NCBI GenBank assembly: GCA_013813135.1 | Contig: JACCSF010000235.1 | Coordinates: 1-8,332 of the forward strand | Source of the DNA: Thermoleophilaceae bacterium | GTDB taxonomy: Bacteria; Actinomycetota; Thermoleophilia; Solirubrobacterales; Thermoleophilaceae | Direction: 5' to 3' | Length of the DNA: 8,332 bases | Shown: piece by piece, positions 1 to 6,942 of the stretch | Position numbering within the stretch: position 1 is the stretch's first letter | How the letters are laid out: each line of letters opens with the position of its first letter | The notes under the pieces: model-generated | The model's input: only the letters and a program-made list of their open reading frames with translations | Told to the model about the DNA's origin: nothing | Database searches by the model: none | Position numbers and translations under genes: made by a program

Positions 1-2
1 GA

Positions 3-764
3 GTGAGCACCACGGCGCATGACCCGGTTCGCTGGTTCACCGAGCACTTCGACGAGGCGGCCGGTGAGATCCTCGAGTTCCTCGGCGGCGACGGCATCTC
101 GCTCGACGGCTGCAGGGTCGCCGACGTCGGCTGCGGCGACGGCATCATAGATCTCGGGCTGGCGCTCAAGGGCCAGCCTCGGGAGCTGATCGGCTTCGAC
201 CTCATGGAGGTGGACGTCGACGCGCTGCTGCGGTCGGCGCAGGCGGCGGGTGCGGCAGACGCGCTCCCGCCCGGCCTGCGCTTCGAGCGGTCCGAGGCGA
301 CATCGCTCCCGGCACCGGACGCCCACTTCGACGTGGTCGTCACGTGGTCGGTCTTCGAGCACGTGGACGACCCGATGGGGCTGCTCGCGGACATTCGCAG
401 GGTGATCAAGCCGGACGGCTACTTCTTCCTCCAGCTCTGGCCCTTCTTCGACTCCGAGCACGGCGGCCACCTTTGGCCCCACTACGACGGCCCCTATCCG
501 CATCACCTGCACCGCGACGAGGAGATCCTTGAGGACGTTGAGGGTAGACGCGCCACGGACCCGCGCCGGCCCGCCGAGGACGAGTACCGCTCGCTGAACC
601 GGATCACCCTCGACCAGCTCCACCGCGCCCTGTTGGCCAACCGCTTCGCCGTCTCCAAGCTCAAGCTGCTCACCGAGGCCGTCCGCATCCCGCCCCAGCT
701 GCGCCACCGTCCGCTGAGCGAGCTCGGGGTCGGCGGGGTGGAGCTGCTCGCGAAGCCGGTCTAG
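3..764 (+). CDS. Class I SAM-dependent methyltransferase (first of a tandem pair)
   Basis: This 253-residue protein has the layout of a Rossmann-fold methyltransferase that transfers a methyl group from S-adenosylmethionine. Motif I is VADVGCGDG at residues 39-47. The acidic residue after strand 2 that should hold the SAM ribose is D66 in LIGFD. Strand 4 is FDVVVTWSVFEH at about 109-120. A conserved LQLWPF...SEHGGHLW block follows, then a C-terminal cap ending in ELLAKPV. The GTG at position 3 starts a protein that aligns end to end with the downstream paralogue, so the N-terminus looks complete. Only two bases precede it, so an upstream start or ribosome site cannot be excluded. The acceptor is unknown. 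The membrane protein and further methyltransferase nearby suggest surface glycan or lipid-linked sugar modification, but this is inference. No signal peptide or membrane segment is seen, so it is probably cytosolic. Confidence 0.9.
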   Translation: MSTTAHDPVRWFTEHFDEAAGEILEFLGGDGISLDGCRVADVGCGDGIIDLGLALKGQPRELIGFDLMEVDVDALLRSAQAAGAADALPPGLRFERSEATSLPAPDAHFDVVVTWSVFEHVDDPMGLLADIRRVIKPDGYFFLQLWPFFDSEHGGHLWPHYDGPYPHHLHRDEEILEDVEGRRATDPRRPAEDEYRSLNRITLDQLHRALLANRFAVSKLKLLTEAVRIPPQLRHRPLSELGVGGVELLAKPV

Positions 765-833
765 GCGACCGTGCGCCTGCGGCGGCCTTCCTTCCTCGCC
801 CGCCGCAGCGAGCCGGCCCCGCCGGGCCCTCCC

Positions 834-1594
834 ATGGGGCGCGCTCACGAACGCTCGGCATGGTTCTGGGGCCACTACCGCGACGCGGCTGACGGCACGC
901 TCGAGATCCTCGCGCAGTGCGGCGTCGCGCTACAGGGCAAACGCGTTGCTGACATCGGCTGCGGTGAGGGCATCACCGACCTCGCGCTCGTGCAGAAGGG
1001 CGATCCGGCCGAGCTCGTCGGCTACGACATCAACCCGTCGACGCCCACAGGCTGCTCGACGAGGCGCGCGGCCAGGGGGTCGCGGAGGAGCTGCCCTCCG
1101 CGCTCCGCTTCGAGCTGTCCGAACCGGAAGGGCTCCCGGCCGCGGACGACGTGTTCGACATCGTGGTCAGCTGGTCCGCCTTCGAGCACGTGGACGATCC
1201 GCCGGCGCTGATGCGCGAGATCGCGCGCGTGCTGCGCCCCGACGGTTGCTTCGTCATGCAGCTCTGGCCCTTCTACCACTCCGAGCACGGGTCGCACCTG
1301 TGGCAGTGGTTTCCAAAAGGATTCGCCCAGTTCCGCTACAGCGAGGAGGAGATCGAGCGCCGGGTGCGTTCGGATGCCTCCAACGCAGAGTTCGGCGAGC
1401 TCCTGCTGAGCGAGTTCAGGAAGCTGAACCGCGCGACCCTCGATGACCTCGGCGCCGCCATCCGCGGCGCGGGTATGCGCGTGGCCCGCCTCGAGCCGCT
1501 CAGCGGTGCCGTGAACGTGCCACCGGGCGCGGCCGACGTCCCGCTCAGCAGCCTCGCCATCAGTGGGGTGATCCTGCTGGCCGTCCCCGACTGA
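834..1594 (+). pseudogene. Frameshifted class I SAM-dependent methyltransferase (second of the tandem pair)
   Basis: This is a paralogue of the preceding gene split over two frames. The N-terminal half carries motif I, VADIGCGEG, and GYD as the ribose-binding acid, then runs into nonsense after ...GYDINP. The rest resumes in another frame from about 1037: VDAHRLLDEARGQ, then FDIVVSWSAFEHVDDP, then MQLWPF..SEHGSHLW, to the stop at 1592-1594. Adding one base near 1037 (for example CCG to CCGG) joins the halves with no alignment gap. It also makes the gene 762 bp, exactly the length of its neighbour. In a 51-residue central block I count 33 identities between the two proteins. The ATG at 834 is chosen because its product aligns with the neighbour's N-terminus. 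A GTG at 771, with a weak AGG 5 nt upstream, would add 21 Arg/Pro-rich residues. Both halves look well conserved, so this is either a recent mutation or a sequencing error. Confidence 0.82.
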
Positions 1595-1597
1595 CGC

Positions 1598-3280
1598 TCA
1601 GGCCATGCAAACCAAGACCGGGCCGCCGGGGGAGATCCTGACGGCCCACGCCGCGGGGTTGGGGTCGTCTGGGAGGGAAAGCGCCTGTCGCGCGCGCGGC
1701 GGAACCGCGCCCAGCGCCGCAGCCGGGAAGTCGGGCGCGAACCGGCGCAGGCGGACCTCCGCCGGGACCTGGCCTCGGTTGAGCACGGTCAAGCGCTGTC
1801 CGGCCCGCGCCTCGACGTCCAGCGCGGCAGAGGCGCCGCCCGGGCTGAAGCGCACGCAGCCTTCCGAAGTCCGGGTCCTGCCCATGATCGCCTGCAGGAC
1901 GCGCGGAGGGTCGGCAGCGATCGCGACGCCCGTTGCGCGCGCGAGGTTGATGCCCTCGGCGCGAATGAGAGCGGCCTCTACGGCCGGAGCGTCCGGGCCC
2001 CGCAGCTCGCCGGCCAATCCGTCCGGGAGGGCGGAGCCGCGGTCGCGTACCGCCGCGAGGTACTGCCCAGCTGCCACCTGCGGGGCGTACTGAGGCTCCG
2101 GCCGCGTATCAGGCGGGATCGCCGATCCTCCGACCTCGAGCGCGGCCAGTGTCGGGACCACGGCGTCGGTGGCCGTGCGGAGATGGCGACCGCCATCGCG
2201 CAACGGAGCCAAGTTGCCGATCGCGGCCAGCACCACGGCGCCGGCGACGATCACCCAAAGCAAGCGACGCCGCGTTGCCCATGTCCGCCACGTCCCCGCG
2301 CGTCCGGGCAGCGCGAGCACGATCAAGAGCAGGAAGACAGCGCTCGGATAGATGTACCGGCTGGTGCTCGCCGGGCTCACGTCGGCGCGCGCGAGGCCGG
2401 TGAGCCCCCAGAACGCGAACGCGGTTACGAGCCCGGCGCCGAGCCAGGCCGAGACGCCGCTTCGCAGGACGCGGAAGAGCACGACGGTCGCGAACACTGC
2501 GACGAAGATCCGTCCCCAGTCCTCGCCGAGGCCGCTGAGCCCTCCCGCGGCCGACGCGGCCATCTCGGCCATGTAGCGGGGCGTGTCGGGCAGGTTCGCG
2601 AGGTCGATTCTCTCGGGGGACTCGGCCGGCAGCCCCCAGCCGATCAGCCAGATCGCGTACAGCGCGAGTGGGGGAGCGACCAGCCAGGCTCTACTGCGCC
2701 GCTCTGGATCGAGCAGCAGCCCGGCGAGCACGCCGAGGGCGACGGGCACGCCGACCCCGGAGCTCGCAACCGCCAGGCCGATGAGCACGGATGCCGAGAT
2801 GTCTCGCCCCCGGCCTTCCTCGGAGAGCACCAGCCAGGCGCCGAGCCCGGCCGCAAGTGACGCCAGGTACGAGATCTCGAAGGGCCACAGCAGCACCTCC
2901 CAGGCCGAGCCGACGAACAGCAGCAGCGCGGCGAGCCCGACGGCGGGCCACGCCCCCACGCGGCGTCGCGCGACGGCGTAGAAGAGGCCGACACACACCA
3001 GGTGGAACAGCAGGACCACCACTCGGTAGGGCCAGTAGGGCTCGAGCCCGACGGTCGAGAACAGGGTCTTGTAGATGAGGATCGGCACCAGCGAGAGGTG
3101 GCCGACGTGGGGCTCGAGGAAGGTGTCGACGCTGGTCCCGCGCCGGCCCAGCAGGAAGTCCCACTCGTCGAAGAAGAAGATCGTGTCGCGCCCGGCGCGG
3201 AGGATCACGGCGGACGCGATCAGCGCGAGGGCGCCCAGGACCGCCGCCGGCAGGAGCTCTTTGCGAGTTGAGGCCTTCAC
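1598..3280 (-). CDS. Polytopic membrane protein, GT-C glycosyltransferase-like
   Basis: This 560-residue integral membrane protein starts at a GTG (3278-3280 on the complement). Segment 1 lies at about residues 11-27. It is followed by the loop FFFDEWDFLLGRRG (D38, E39, D41) and then PHVGHLSLVPILIY (H58, H61). Roughly eight to ten further hydrophobic segments run to about residue 365. The last 190 residues are mostly soluble, with a probable beta-rich extracytoplasmic end. An acidic pair in the first outer loop is the hallmark position of GT-C enzymes, which use polyprenyl-phosphate sugars, so a role in cell-surface glycan assembly is plausible. That rests on topology and this motif only. A transporter-like or other non-enzymatic role is possible. 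It converges on the broken methyltransferase with 3 bp between stops and diverges from the next gene. No Shine-Dalgarno precedes the GTG. Confidence 0.8.
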   Translation of the reverse strand: MKASTRKELLPAAVLGALALIASAVILRAGRDTIFFFDEWDFLLGRRGTSVDTFLEPHVGHLSLVPILIYKTLFSTVGLEPYWPYRVVVLLFHLVCVGLFYAVARRRVGAWPAVGLAALLLFVGSAWEVLLWPFEISYLASLAAGLGAWLVLSEEGRGRDISASVLIGLAVASSGVGVPVALGVLAGLLLDPERRSRAWLVAPPLALYAIWLIGWGLPAESPERIDLANLPDTPRYMAEMAASAAGGLSGLGEDWGRIFVAVFATVVLFRVLRSGVSAWLGAGLVTAFAFWGLTGLARADVSPASTSRYIYPSAVFLLLIVLALPGRAGTWRTWATRRRLLWVIVAGAVVLAAIGNLAPLRDGGRHLRTATDAVVPTLAALEVGGSAIPPDTRPEPQYAPQVAAGQYLAAVRDRGSALPDGLAGELRGPDAPAVEAALIRAEGINLARATGVAIAADPPRVLQAIMGRTRTSEGCVRFSPGGASAALDVEARAGQRLTVLNRGQVPAEVRLRRFAPDFPAAALGAVPPRARQALSLPDDPNPAAWAVRISPGGPVLVCMA

Positions 3281-3326
3281 GCGACGGAATCAATAGCCGG
3301 TCAGGCGGTCGCTAGTGTGCCGCCGT
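3281..3326. promoter_or_regulatory. Short divergent promoter region, possibly leaderless transcripts
   Basis: Only 46 bp separate the divergent start codons at 3280 (-) and 3327 (+), and neither has a recognisable Shine-Dalgarno. On + there is TAGTGT at 3313-3318, a TANNNT-type -10 placed so that transcription would begin close to the GTG at 3327. On -, TATTGAT (3295 down to 3289) sits 8 nt before the GTG. Both are compatible with leaderless mRNAs, common in actinobacteria, but single -10-like hexamers are weak evidence. Confidence 0.3.
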
Positions 3327-4484
3327 GTGACGCCGCCTCCTCTCCCGCCCGACGAGCTGATCGATCGGGTCACGCCGGGCGTCGCCGAAGCCACGGCTGA
3401 GACGAATAGAGCCGACTTCCGCACGTCGGGCCGGCAGTCGGTGCAGGACCTCGAACACGCGCTTGCCGCGATCGATCGCCGCCTGGACTCGTACGGGCGG
3501 ATCCTCGAGTTCGGCTGCGGGTGCGGGCGCATCATGGTCTGGCTCGAGCCCCTCGCCGCGCGGTGTTCGCTGCACGGAACGGACATCGACGAGGCGGCTA
3601 TCCAGTGGTGCCGGAAAAACCTCCCGTTCGCCGAGTTCGGCGTCAATCCGCATGAGCCTCCGATGCAGTACGGCGACGCCATGTTCGACCTCGTCTACAA
3701 CCACAGCGTCCTGACGCACCTGGACGAACGCCACCAGGACGTGTGGATGGCCGAGCTGCGGCGTATCACCAAGCCAGGCGGGACCGTGCTGCTAACCGTG
3801 CACGGCGAGCAGGTCTTCGAGGACAACGAGATCGCCATGGCCGGCGCCGGCGAAGATCCAAGACGCTGGCGCGAGCAGCTCGAGAGCGATGGGATCCTCT
3901 TCGTCGAGCAGGACAGCTACACCGGAAGCGCCCATCCCGACTTCTACCACACGACCTTCCACGCGCCGTGGTACGTCTTCGAGCACTGGGGACGCTTCTT
4001 CAGCATCCGGGCTTACCTGCCACGGGCGGCCCTGAGCTTCCAGGACATCGTTGTGCTCGAGCGCCCCGACGACGATCCCCCCAGGCCCAGGCCGGTGGCG
4101 GCGCGTCCTGCCAAGGAGGCGTTCGGCGGCCCCGGTCCGGCGGCGGACGGCGAGACGAATCTGATGGCGCGGGTCGAGGCGGAGCTTACGCGGGAGATTG
4201 CTCCCCGTTACGCCAGCCGGTTCGGCCGGCCAGGGGAGCTGGCCCGGCGCGTACTGCTGCGGCTGATGCGCCCCTACATCCTAATCGAGCGCGATCTCGA
4301 CCGGGAGCTGGCGGGCGCGATCGCGGACACCCGGCGGCAGTTGCGCATGCCGCCGCTGGTGAAGGACGTGCTGGACCGCCACAGCGAACGGATGAAGCGC
4401 CTCGAAGGCGATCTGCGGGTCGAGCTCGTTCGGCTTGCGGACCGGTTGGACCGCGTCGAGCGGCGCGGATCCAACGACGGCTAG
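3327..4484 (+). CDS. Class I SAM-dependent methyltransferase with a long helical C-terminal extension
   Basis: With the GTG at 3327 the product has 385 residues. An in-frame GTG at 3315 would add four (MCRR). I prefer 3327 because the protein then begins MTPPPLPPDEL and a -10-like TAGTGT lies just upstream. The SAM-binding core includes ILEFGCGCGR (motif I, about residues 59-68), HGTDID with D86 as the likely ribose ligand, and FDLVYNHSVLTHL starting at 120. ITKPGGTVLLTVHG matches the post-core strand. Residues from about 282 to the end are highly charged and heptad-like, ending in LVRLADRLDRVERR. This probably forms a coiled coil for oligomerisation or partner binding. The protein is not closely similar to the tandem pair upstream, so it represents a different subfamily. 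The acceptor is unknown. Divergence from a GT-C-like membrane protein suggests saccharide or lipid-linked substrates, which is inference. No terminator is evident after its TAG stop. Confidence 0.88.
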   Translation: MTPPPLPPDELIDRVTPGVAEATAETNRADFRTSGRQSVQDLEHALAAIDRRLDSYGRILEFGCGCGRIMVWLEPLAARCSLHGTDIDEAAIQWCRKNLPFAEFGVNPHEPPMQYGDAMFDLVYNHSVLTHLDERHQDVWMAELRRITKPGGTVLLTVHGEQVFEDNEIAMAGAGEDPRRWREQLESDGILFVEQDSYTGSAHPDFYHTTFHAPWYVFEHWGRFFSIRAYLPRAALSFQDIVVLERPDDDPPRPRPVAARPAKEAFGGPGPAADGETNLMARVEAELTREIAPRYASRFGRPGELARRVLLRLMRPYILIERDLDRELAGAIADTRRQLRMPPLVKDVLDRHSERMKRLEGDLRVELVRLADRLDRVERRGSNDG

Positions 4485-4502
4485 GCGGCCATCTCCCGTC
4501 GC

Positions 4503-4511
4503 AGGAGGAGG
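4503..4511 (+). promoter_or_regulatory. Strong Shine-Dalgarno-like AGGAGGAGG without a usable start codon
   Basis: AGGAGGAGG is an excellent anti-16S match, but no ATG, GTG or TTG follows at normal spacing. The nearest in-frame GTG is at 4545, over 30 nt away. At 4515, 3-6 nt after the motif and in the frame of the hydrolase-like fragment, lies ACG. That is one transition from ATG, so it could be a lost or non-canonical start. Confidence 0.35.
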
Positions 4512-4544
4512 TTTACGAAGTCGCACTACGGGCGCCGGCAGGGA

Positions 4545-4841
4545 GTGACGCAGGTCGTCGTGTCGTTCAAGAAGAACGGGCCGGCTCACGACGCGGCCAC
4601 CTACGGCGCCTCGATCCGGCAGGTCATCGCGCAGCTGGCGAGCTACGTCGACGTGTGGCCTGCCAACGAGCCGAGCGTCGGCGACAGCTGGCTGCCCGGT
4701 GAGGGTGGCGCACGGCCCTGGTACACGTGGTGCTACGCGAGCCATGGCGATGACGCCCGGCTCTGCGATCAGTCGCCGTGGGGGCTCGCGGCCGGGCTGC
4801 TGAGCGCGGTCCGGCTGTGGGTGCGTTCAGCTTCTTCTTAA
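4545..4841 (+). pseudogene. Probable remnant of a clan GH-A-type glycoside hydrolase
   Basis: The frame is open from 4485, just after the methyltransferase stop, to the TAA at 4839-4841. The first conventional start is GTG at 4545, giving 98 residues. The text reads VTQVVVSFKKNG, then a helix-like ATYGASIRQVIAQLASY, then VDVWPANEPSVGDSWLPG. This order (strand VVVSF, helix, strand ending in Asn-Glu-Pro) resembles strands 3-4 of a TIM-barrel clan GH-A glycosidase, in which the Glu of NEP is the acid/base catalyst. Earlier strands, any signal peptide and the C-terminal half with the nucleophile are missing, and the last 40 residues look unrelated. I therefore treat it as a decayed fragment. It could instead be a small hypothetical gene. 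No complete hydrolase is reconstructed by switching frames within the gap. Confidence 0.45.
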
Positions 4842-4842
4842 G

Positions 4843-4854
4843 TTGAGGCCTCAA
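4843..4854. promoter_or_regulatory. Perfect 12-bp palindrome, candidate operator of the two-component operon
   Basis: TTGAGGCCTCAA is identical to its reverse complement and ends 10 bp before the response regulator ATG, overlapping the AAGG ribosome site at 4853-4856. A looser direct-repeat relation also exists between CTTAAGTTGAG (4837) and CTCAAGGTGGG (4850), 8 of 11 matching at 13-bp spacing. OmpR-family regulators usually bind direct repeats, so autoregulation is possible but unproven. Confidence 0.35.
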
Positions 4855-4856
4855 GG
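4853..4856 (+). promoter_or_regulatory. Ribosome binding site that decides the response regulator start
   Basis: AAGG lies 8 nt before the ATG at 4865. This favours that ATG over the in-frame GTG at 4856, which would overlap the site itself and add MGW before the canonical MRILVVDDE. Confidence 0.6.
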
Positions 4857-4864
4857 TGGGCTGG

Positions 4865-5539
4865 ATGCGCATCCTCGTGGTCGACGACGAGCCCGCCCTG
4901 CGCGAGGCCGTGGAGCGCGCCCTGCGCCTCGATGGGCACAAGGTGCTGCTCGCCGCCGATGGACAGGAGGCGCTCGACACGCTGGACGCGCGCCCCCCGG
5001 ACGCGGTCGTGCTCGACGTGCTGATGCCCCGAGTGGACGGCCTCGAGCTGTGCCGGAGGATGCGCGGGCGTGGCGACCACACCCCGATCTTGATGCTGAC
5101 CGCCCGCGACACGGTGTCTGATCGCGTCGCCGGGCTCGACGCCGGAGCCGACGACTACCTGATCAAGCCGTTCGCGCTCGAGGAGCTGCTGGCTCGAGTG
5201 CGCGCGCTGCTGCGCCGCACGACGCCGGGGGACGACAGGCGGCCGCTGCGCTTCGCCGACATCACGCTCGACCCGCTCGCCTACGAGGTCAACCGCGGCG
5301 ACCGGCGGATCGAGCTGACGCGCACCGAGTTCCTGCTGCTCGACCTGTTCCTGCGCCACCCGCGCCAGGTGCTCACCCGCTCGGTCATCTTCGAGAACGT
5401 GTGGGGCTATGACTTCGGGCCGCGCTCGAATTCGCTCGAGGTCTACATGGGCTACCTGCGCCGCAAGACCGAGGCGGCCGGCGAGCCGCGCCTGCTGCAC
5501 ACGGTGCGCGGCGTCGGCTACGTGCTGAGGGATTCCTGA
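4865..5539 (+). CDS. OmpR/PhoB-family response regulator, MprA-like
   Basis: This 224-residue DNA-binding response regulator has a receiver domain at about 1-120. The acidic pocket is D7/D8, the phosphoacceptor is D51 in VVLDVLMPRVDG, the switch threonine is T79 in MLTARD, and the conserved lysine is K101 in LIKPFALEELLARV. From about 128 to 224 there is a winged-helix domain with LTRTEFLLLDLF, VLTRSVIFENVWGYDF, LEVYMGYLRRKTE and the terminal HTVRGVGYVLR. All catalytic residues are present. From memory the sequence closely resembles mycobacterial MprA, an envelope-stress regulator. I have not aligned them, and orthology is not claimed. The start is the ATG with AAGG 8 nt upstream. Its TGA overlaps the kinase ATG (TGATG), so the two are co-translated. 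A palindrome just upstream may be its own operator. Confidence 0.95.
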   Translation: MRILVVDDEPALREAVERALRLDGHKVLLAADGQEALDTLDARPPDAVVLDVLMPRVDGLELCRRMRGRGDHTPILMLTARDTVSDRVAGLDAGADDYLIKPFALEELLARVRALLRRTTPGDDRRPLRFADITLDPLAYEVNRGDRRIELTRTEFLLLDLFLRHPRQVLTRSVIFENVWGYDFGPRSNSLEVYMGYLRRKTEAAGEPRLLHTVRGVGYVLRDS

Positions 5540-6942
5540 TGCGGCGGCTGATCGACGGCATGTCCTTCCGGCGCCGGCTCGCCCTGACGGGGACGGCCGC
5601 CGTGGCGGTGGCGATCCTGCTGGCTCTGGGCACTGCCTTCGTGGTGGTGCGGGCGGAGCTGCGCGGCCAGGTGGACGACCGGCTCGAGACCCTGGCCGAT
5701 CGAGCCGGGGAGGACGTGCTGTTCACGCGCCGGGTGATCGGCTCCGGCGAGCTGCCGCCCGAGGCGGCGGTCATCCCCTTGATCCGCGAGCGCCTCGCGC
5801 AGGGCGACAATACGCTGCAGGGCCGCAGCCGCTACGTCCAGATCGTGACGCCGGAGGGAGTGATCGCGCCGCCCGGAGCGCCGGCCGGTCTGCGTGCCGG
5901 CGCGCGCGCCCGCGGGCTCGCCAAGACAGGCGAGGGCACCTTCTTTACGGACATCAGGCTCGATGGCGGGCACGCGCGCGTCTTGACGCGCGCCCTGGAG
6001 CCGGGCGTGGCGATCCAAGCCGTCCAGCCGGTCGACGACCAGGACGAGGCGATCCGTCGGCTGGGGCTGATCCTCGCCACCGTCGGGCTCGGCGGCGTCG
6101 GGCTCGCCGGGGGCCTTGGCCTGGTCGTCACCCGTACCGCCACGCGCCCGGTCAGGGAGCTGAGCGAGACCGCCGAGCACGTGGCGCGCACGCGCGACCT
6201 GAGCCGGCGCATCGAGGCGCGCGGTGGCGACGAGCTGAGCCGGCTGGCCGGCTCCTTCAACACCATGCTCGAGGCGCTCGAGCGGTCGATGCGCTCACAG
6301 CGCCAGCTCGTGTCCGACGCGTCGCACGAGCTGCGCACCCCACTGACCAGCGTGCGCACCAACCTCGAGGTGCTGGCCCGGGCGAACGGCACGCTGGGGG
6401 AGCCAGAGCGCGCGCGCATGCTGCGCGATGTGACCGGGCAGCTCGACGAGCTGAGCGTGCTGGTGGGCGACCTGGTCGACCTGGCGCGCGACGGCGCTCC
6501 CGACGAGCCGCCGGAGGTGGTGCGGCTCGACCTGCTGGTGGGCGACGCGGTAGAGCGCGCCCGGCGCCTGCACCCCGGCCGCGAGATCCGGCTCGAGCTG
6601 GCGGAGACGCTCGTGCAGGGCTCGCCCGGGCGGCTCGACCGGGCGGTGTCGAACCTGCTCGACAACGCCGAGAAGTGGAGCCCGCCGGGCACGCCGGTCG
6701 AGGTGGTCGTCCGCGACGGGGAGGTCCTCGTGCGCGACCACGGGCCGGGGTTCTCCGGAGAGGACCTGCCGCGCGTGTTCGACCGCTTCTATCGCGCCCG
6801 GTCGGCGCGCGGCCTGCCCGGCTCCGGGCTCGGATTGGCGATCGTGCGCCAGGTGGCCGAGGCCCACGGCGGCACCGTGACAGCCGCCAACGCCGAGGAC
6901 GGCGGCGCCCAGCTGCAGCTGACGCTCGGGCGGGGCTCCTAA
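5539..6942 (+). CDS. Membrane sensor histidine kinase, MprB-like
   Basis: This 467-residue kinase should autophosphorylate and then phosphorylate the regulator encoded just upstream. A basic N-terminus leads into TM1 at about residues 14-37. An extracytoplasmic sensor region spans about 38-174, and TM2 about 175-198. A HAMP linker (TRPVRELSETAEHVA to FNTMLEALE) follows. The dimerisation/phosphoacceptor box is QLVSDASHELRTPLTS with H263. The ATPase domain shows the N box SNLLDNAEKWS (N372, N376), the G1 box DHGPGF (D400-F405), the F box VFDRFYR (about 413-419) and the G2 box GSGLGLAIV (428-436). It looks intact. The ATG overlaps the regulator stop by one base, with GAGGGA at 5527-5532 as ribosome site. 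The sensor loop is the usual variable part, and its signal cannot be read from sequence. Confidence 0.95.
   Translation: MRRLIDGMSFRRRLALTGTAAVAVAILLALGTAFVVVRAELRGQVDDRLETLADRAGEDVLFTRRVIGSGELPPEAAVIPLIRERLAQGDNTLQGRSRYVQIVTPEGVIAPPGAPAGLRAGARARGLAKTGEGTFFTDIRLDGGHARVLTRALEPGVAIQAVQPVDDQDEAIRRLGLILATVGLGGVGLAGGLGLVVTRTATRPVRELSETAEHVARTRDLSRRIEARGGDELSRLAGSFNTMLEALERSMRSQRQLVSDASHELRTPLTSVRTNLEVLARANGTLGEPERARMLRDVTGQLDELSVLVGDLVDLARDGAPDEPPEVVRLDLLVGDAVERARRLHPGREIRLELAETLVQGSPGRLDRAVSNLLDNAEKWSPPGTPVEVVVRDGEVLVRDHGPGFSGEDLPRVFDRFYRARSARGLPGSGLGLAIVRQVAEAHGGTVTAANAEDGGAQLQLTLGRGS

Noticed and set aside
2183..2860. A 225-residue open frame on + antisense to the membrane protein
   Set aside because: Low-complexity composition without hydrophobic pattern or motifs. 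The - strand frame has a coherent membrane topology.
3743..4702. A 319-residue open frame on + overlapping the third methyltransferase
   Set aside because: It is Arg/Ala/Gly-rich with no domain, lies inside a gene with clear SAM motifs in another frame, and runs on only because stops are rare in GC-rich DNA.
4482..4841. Stop-codon readthrough joining the third methyltransferase to the hydrolase-like fragment
   Set aside because: The two are in the same frame across the TAG, but the methyltransferase ends naturally and the fragment belongs to an unrelated fold. No readthrough context is evident.
5832..6692. A 286-residue frame on - inside the histidine kinase
   Set aside because: Ser/Arg-rich shadow of a gene with all kinase boxes intact.
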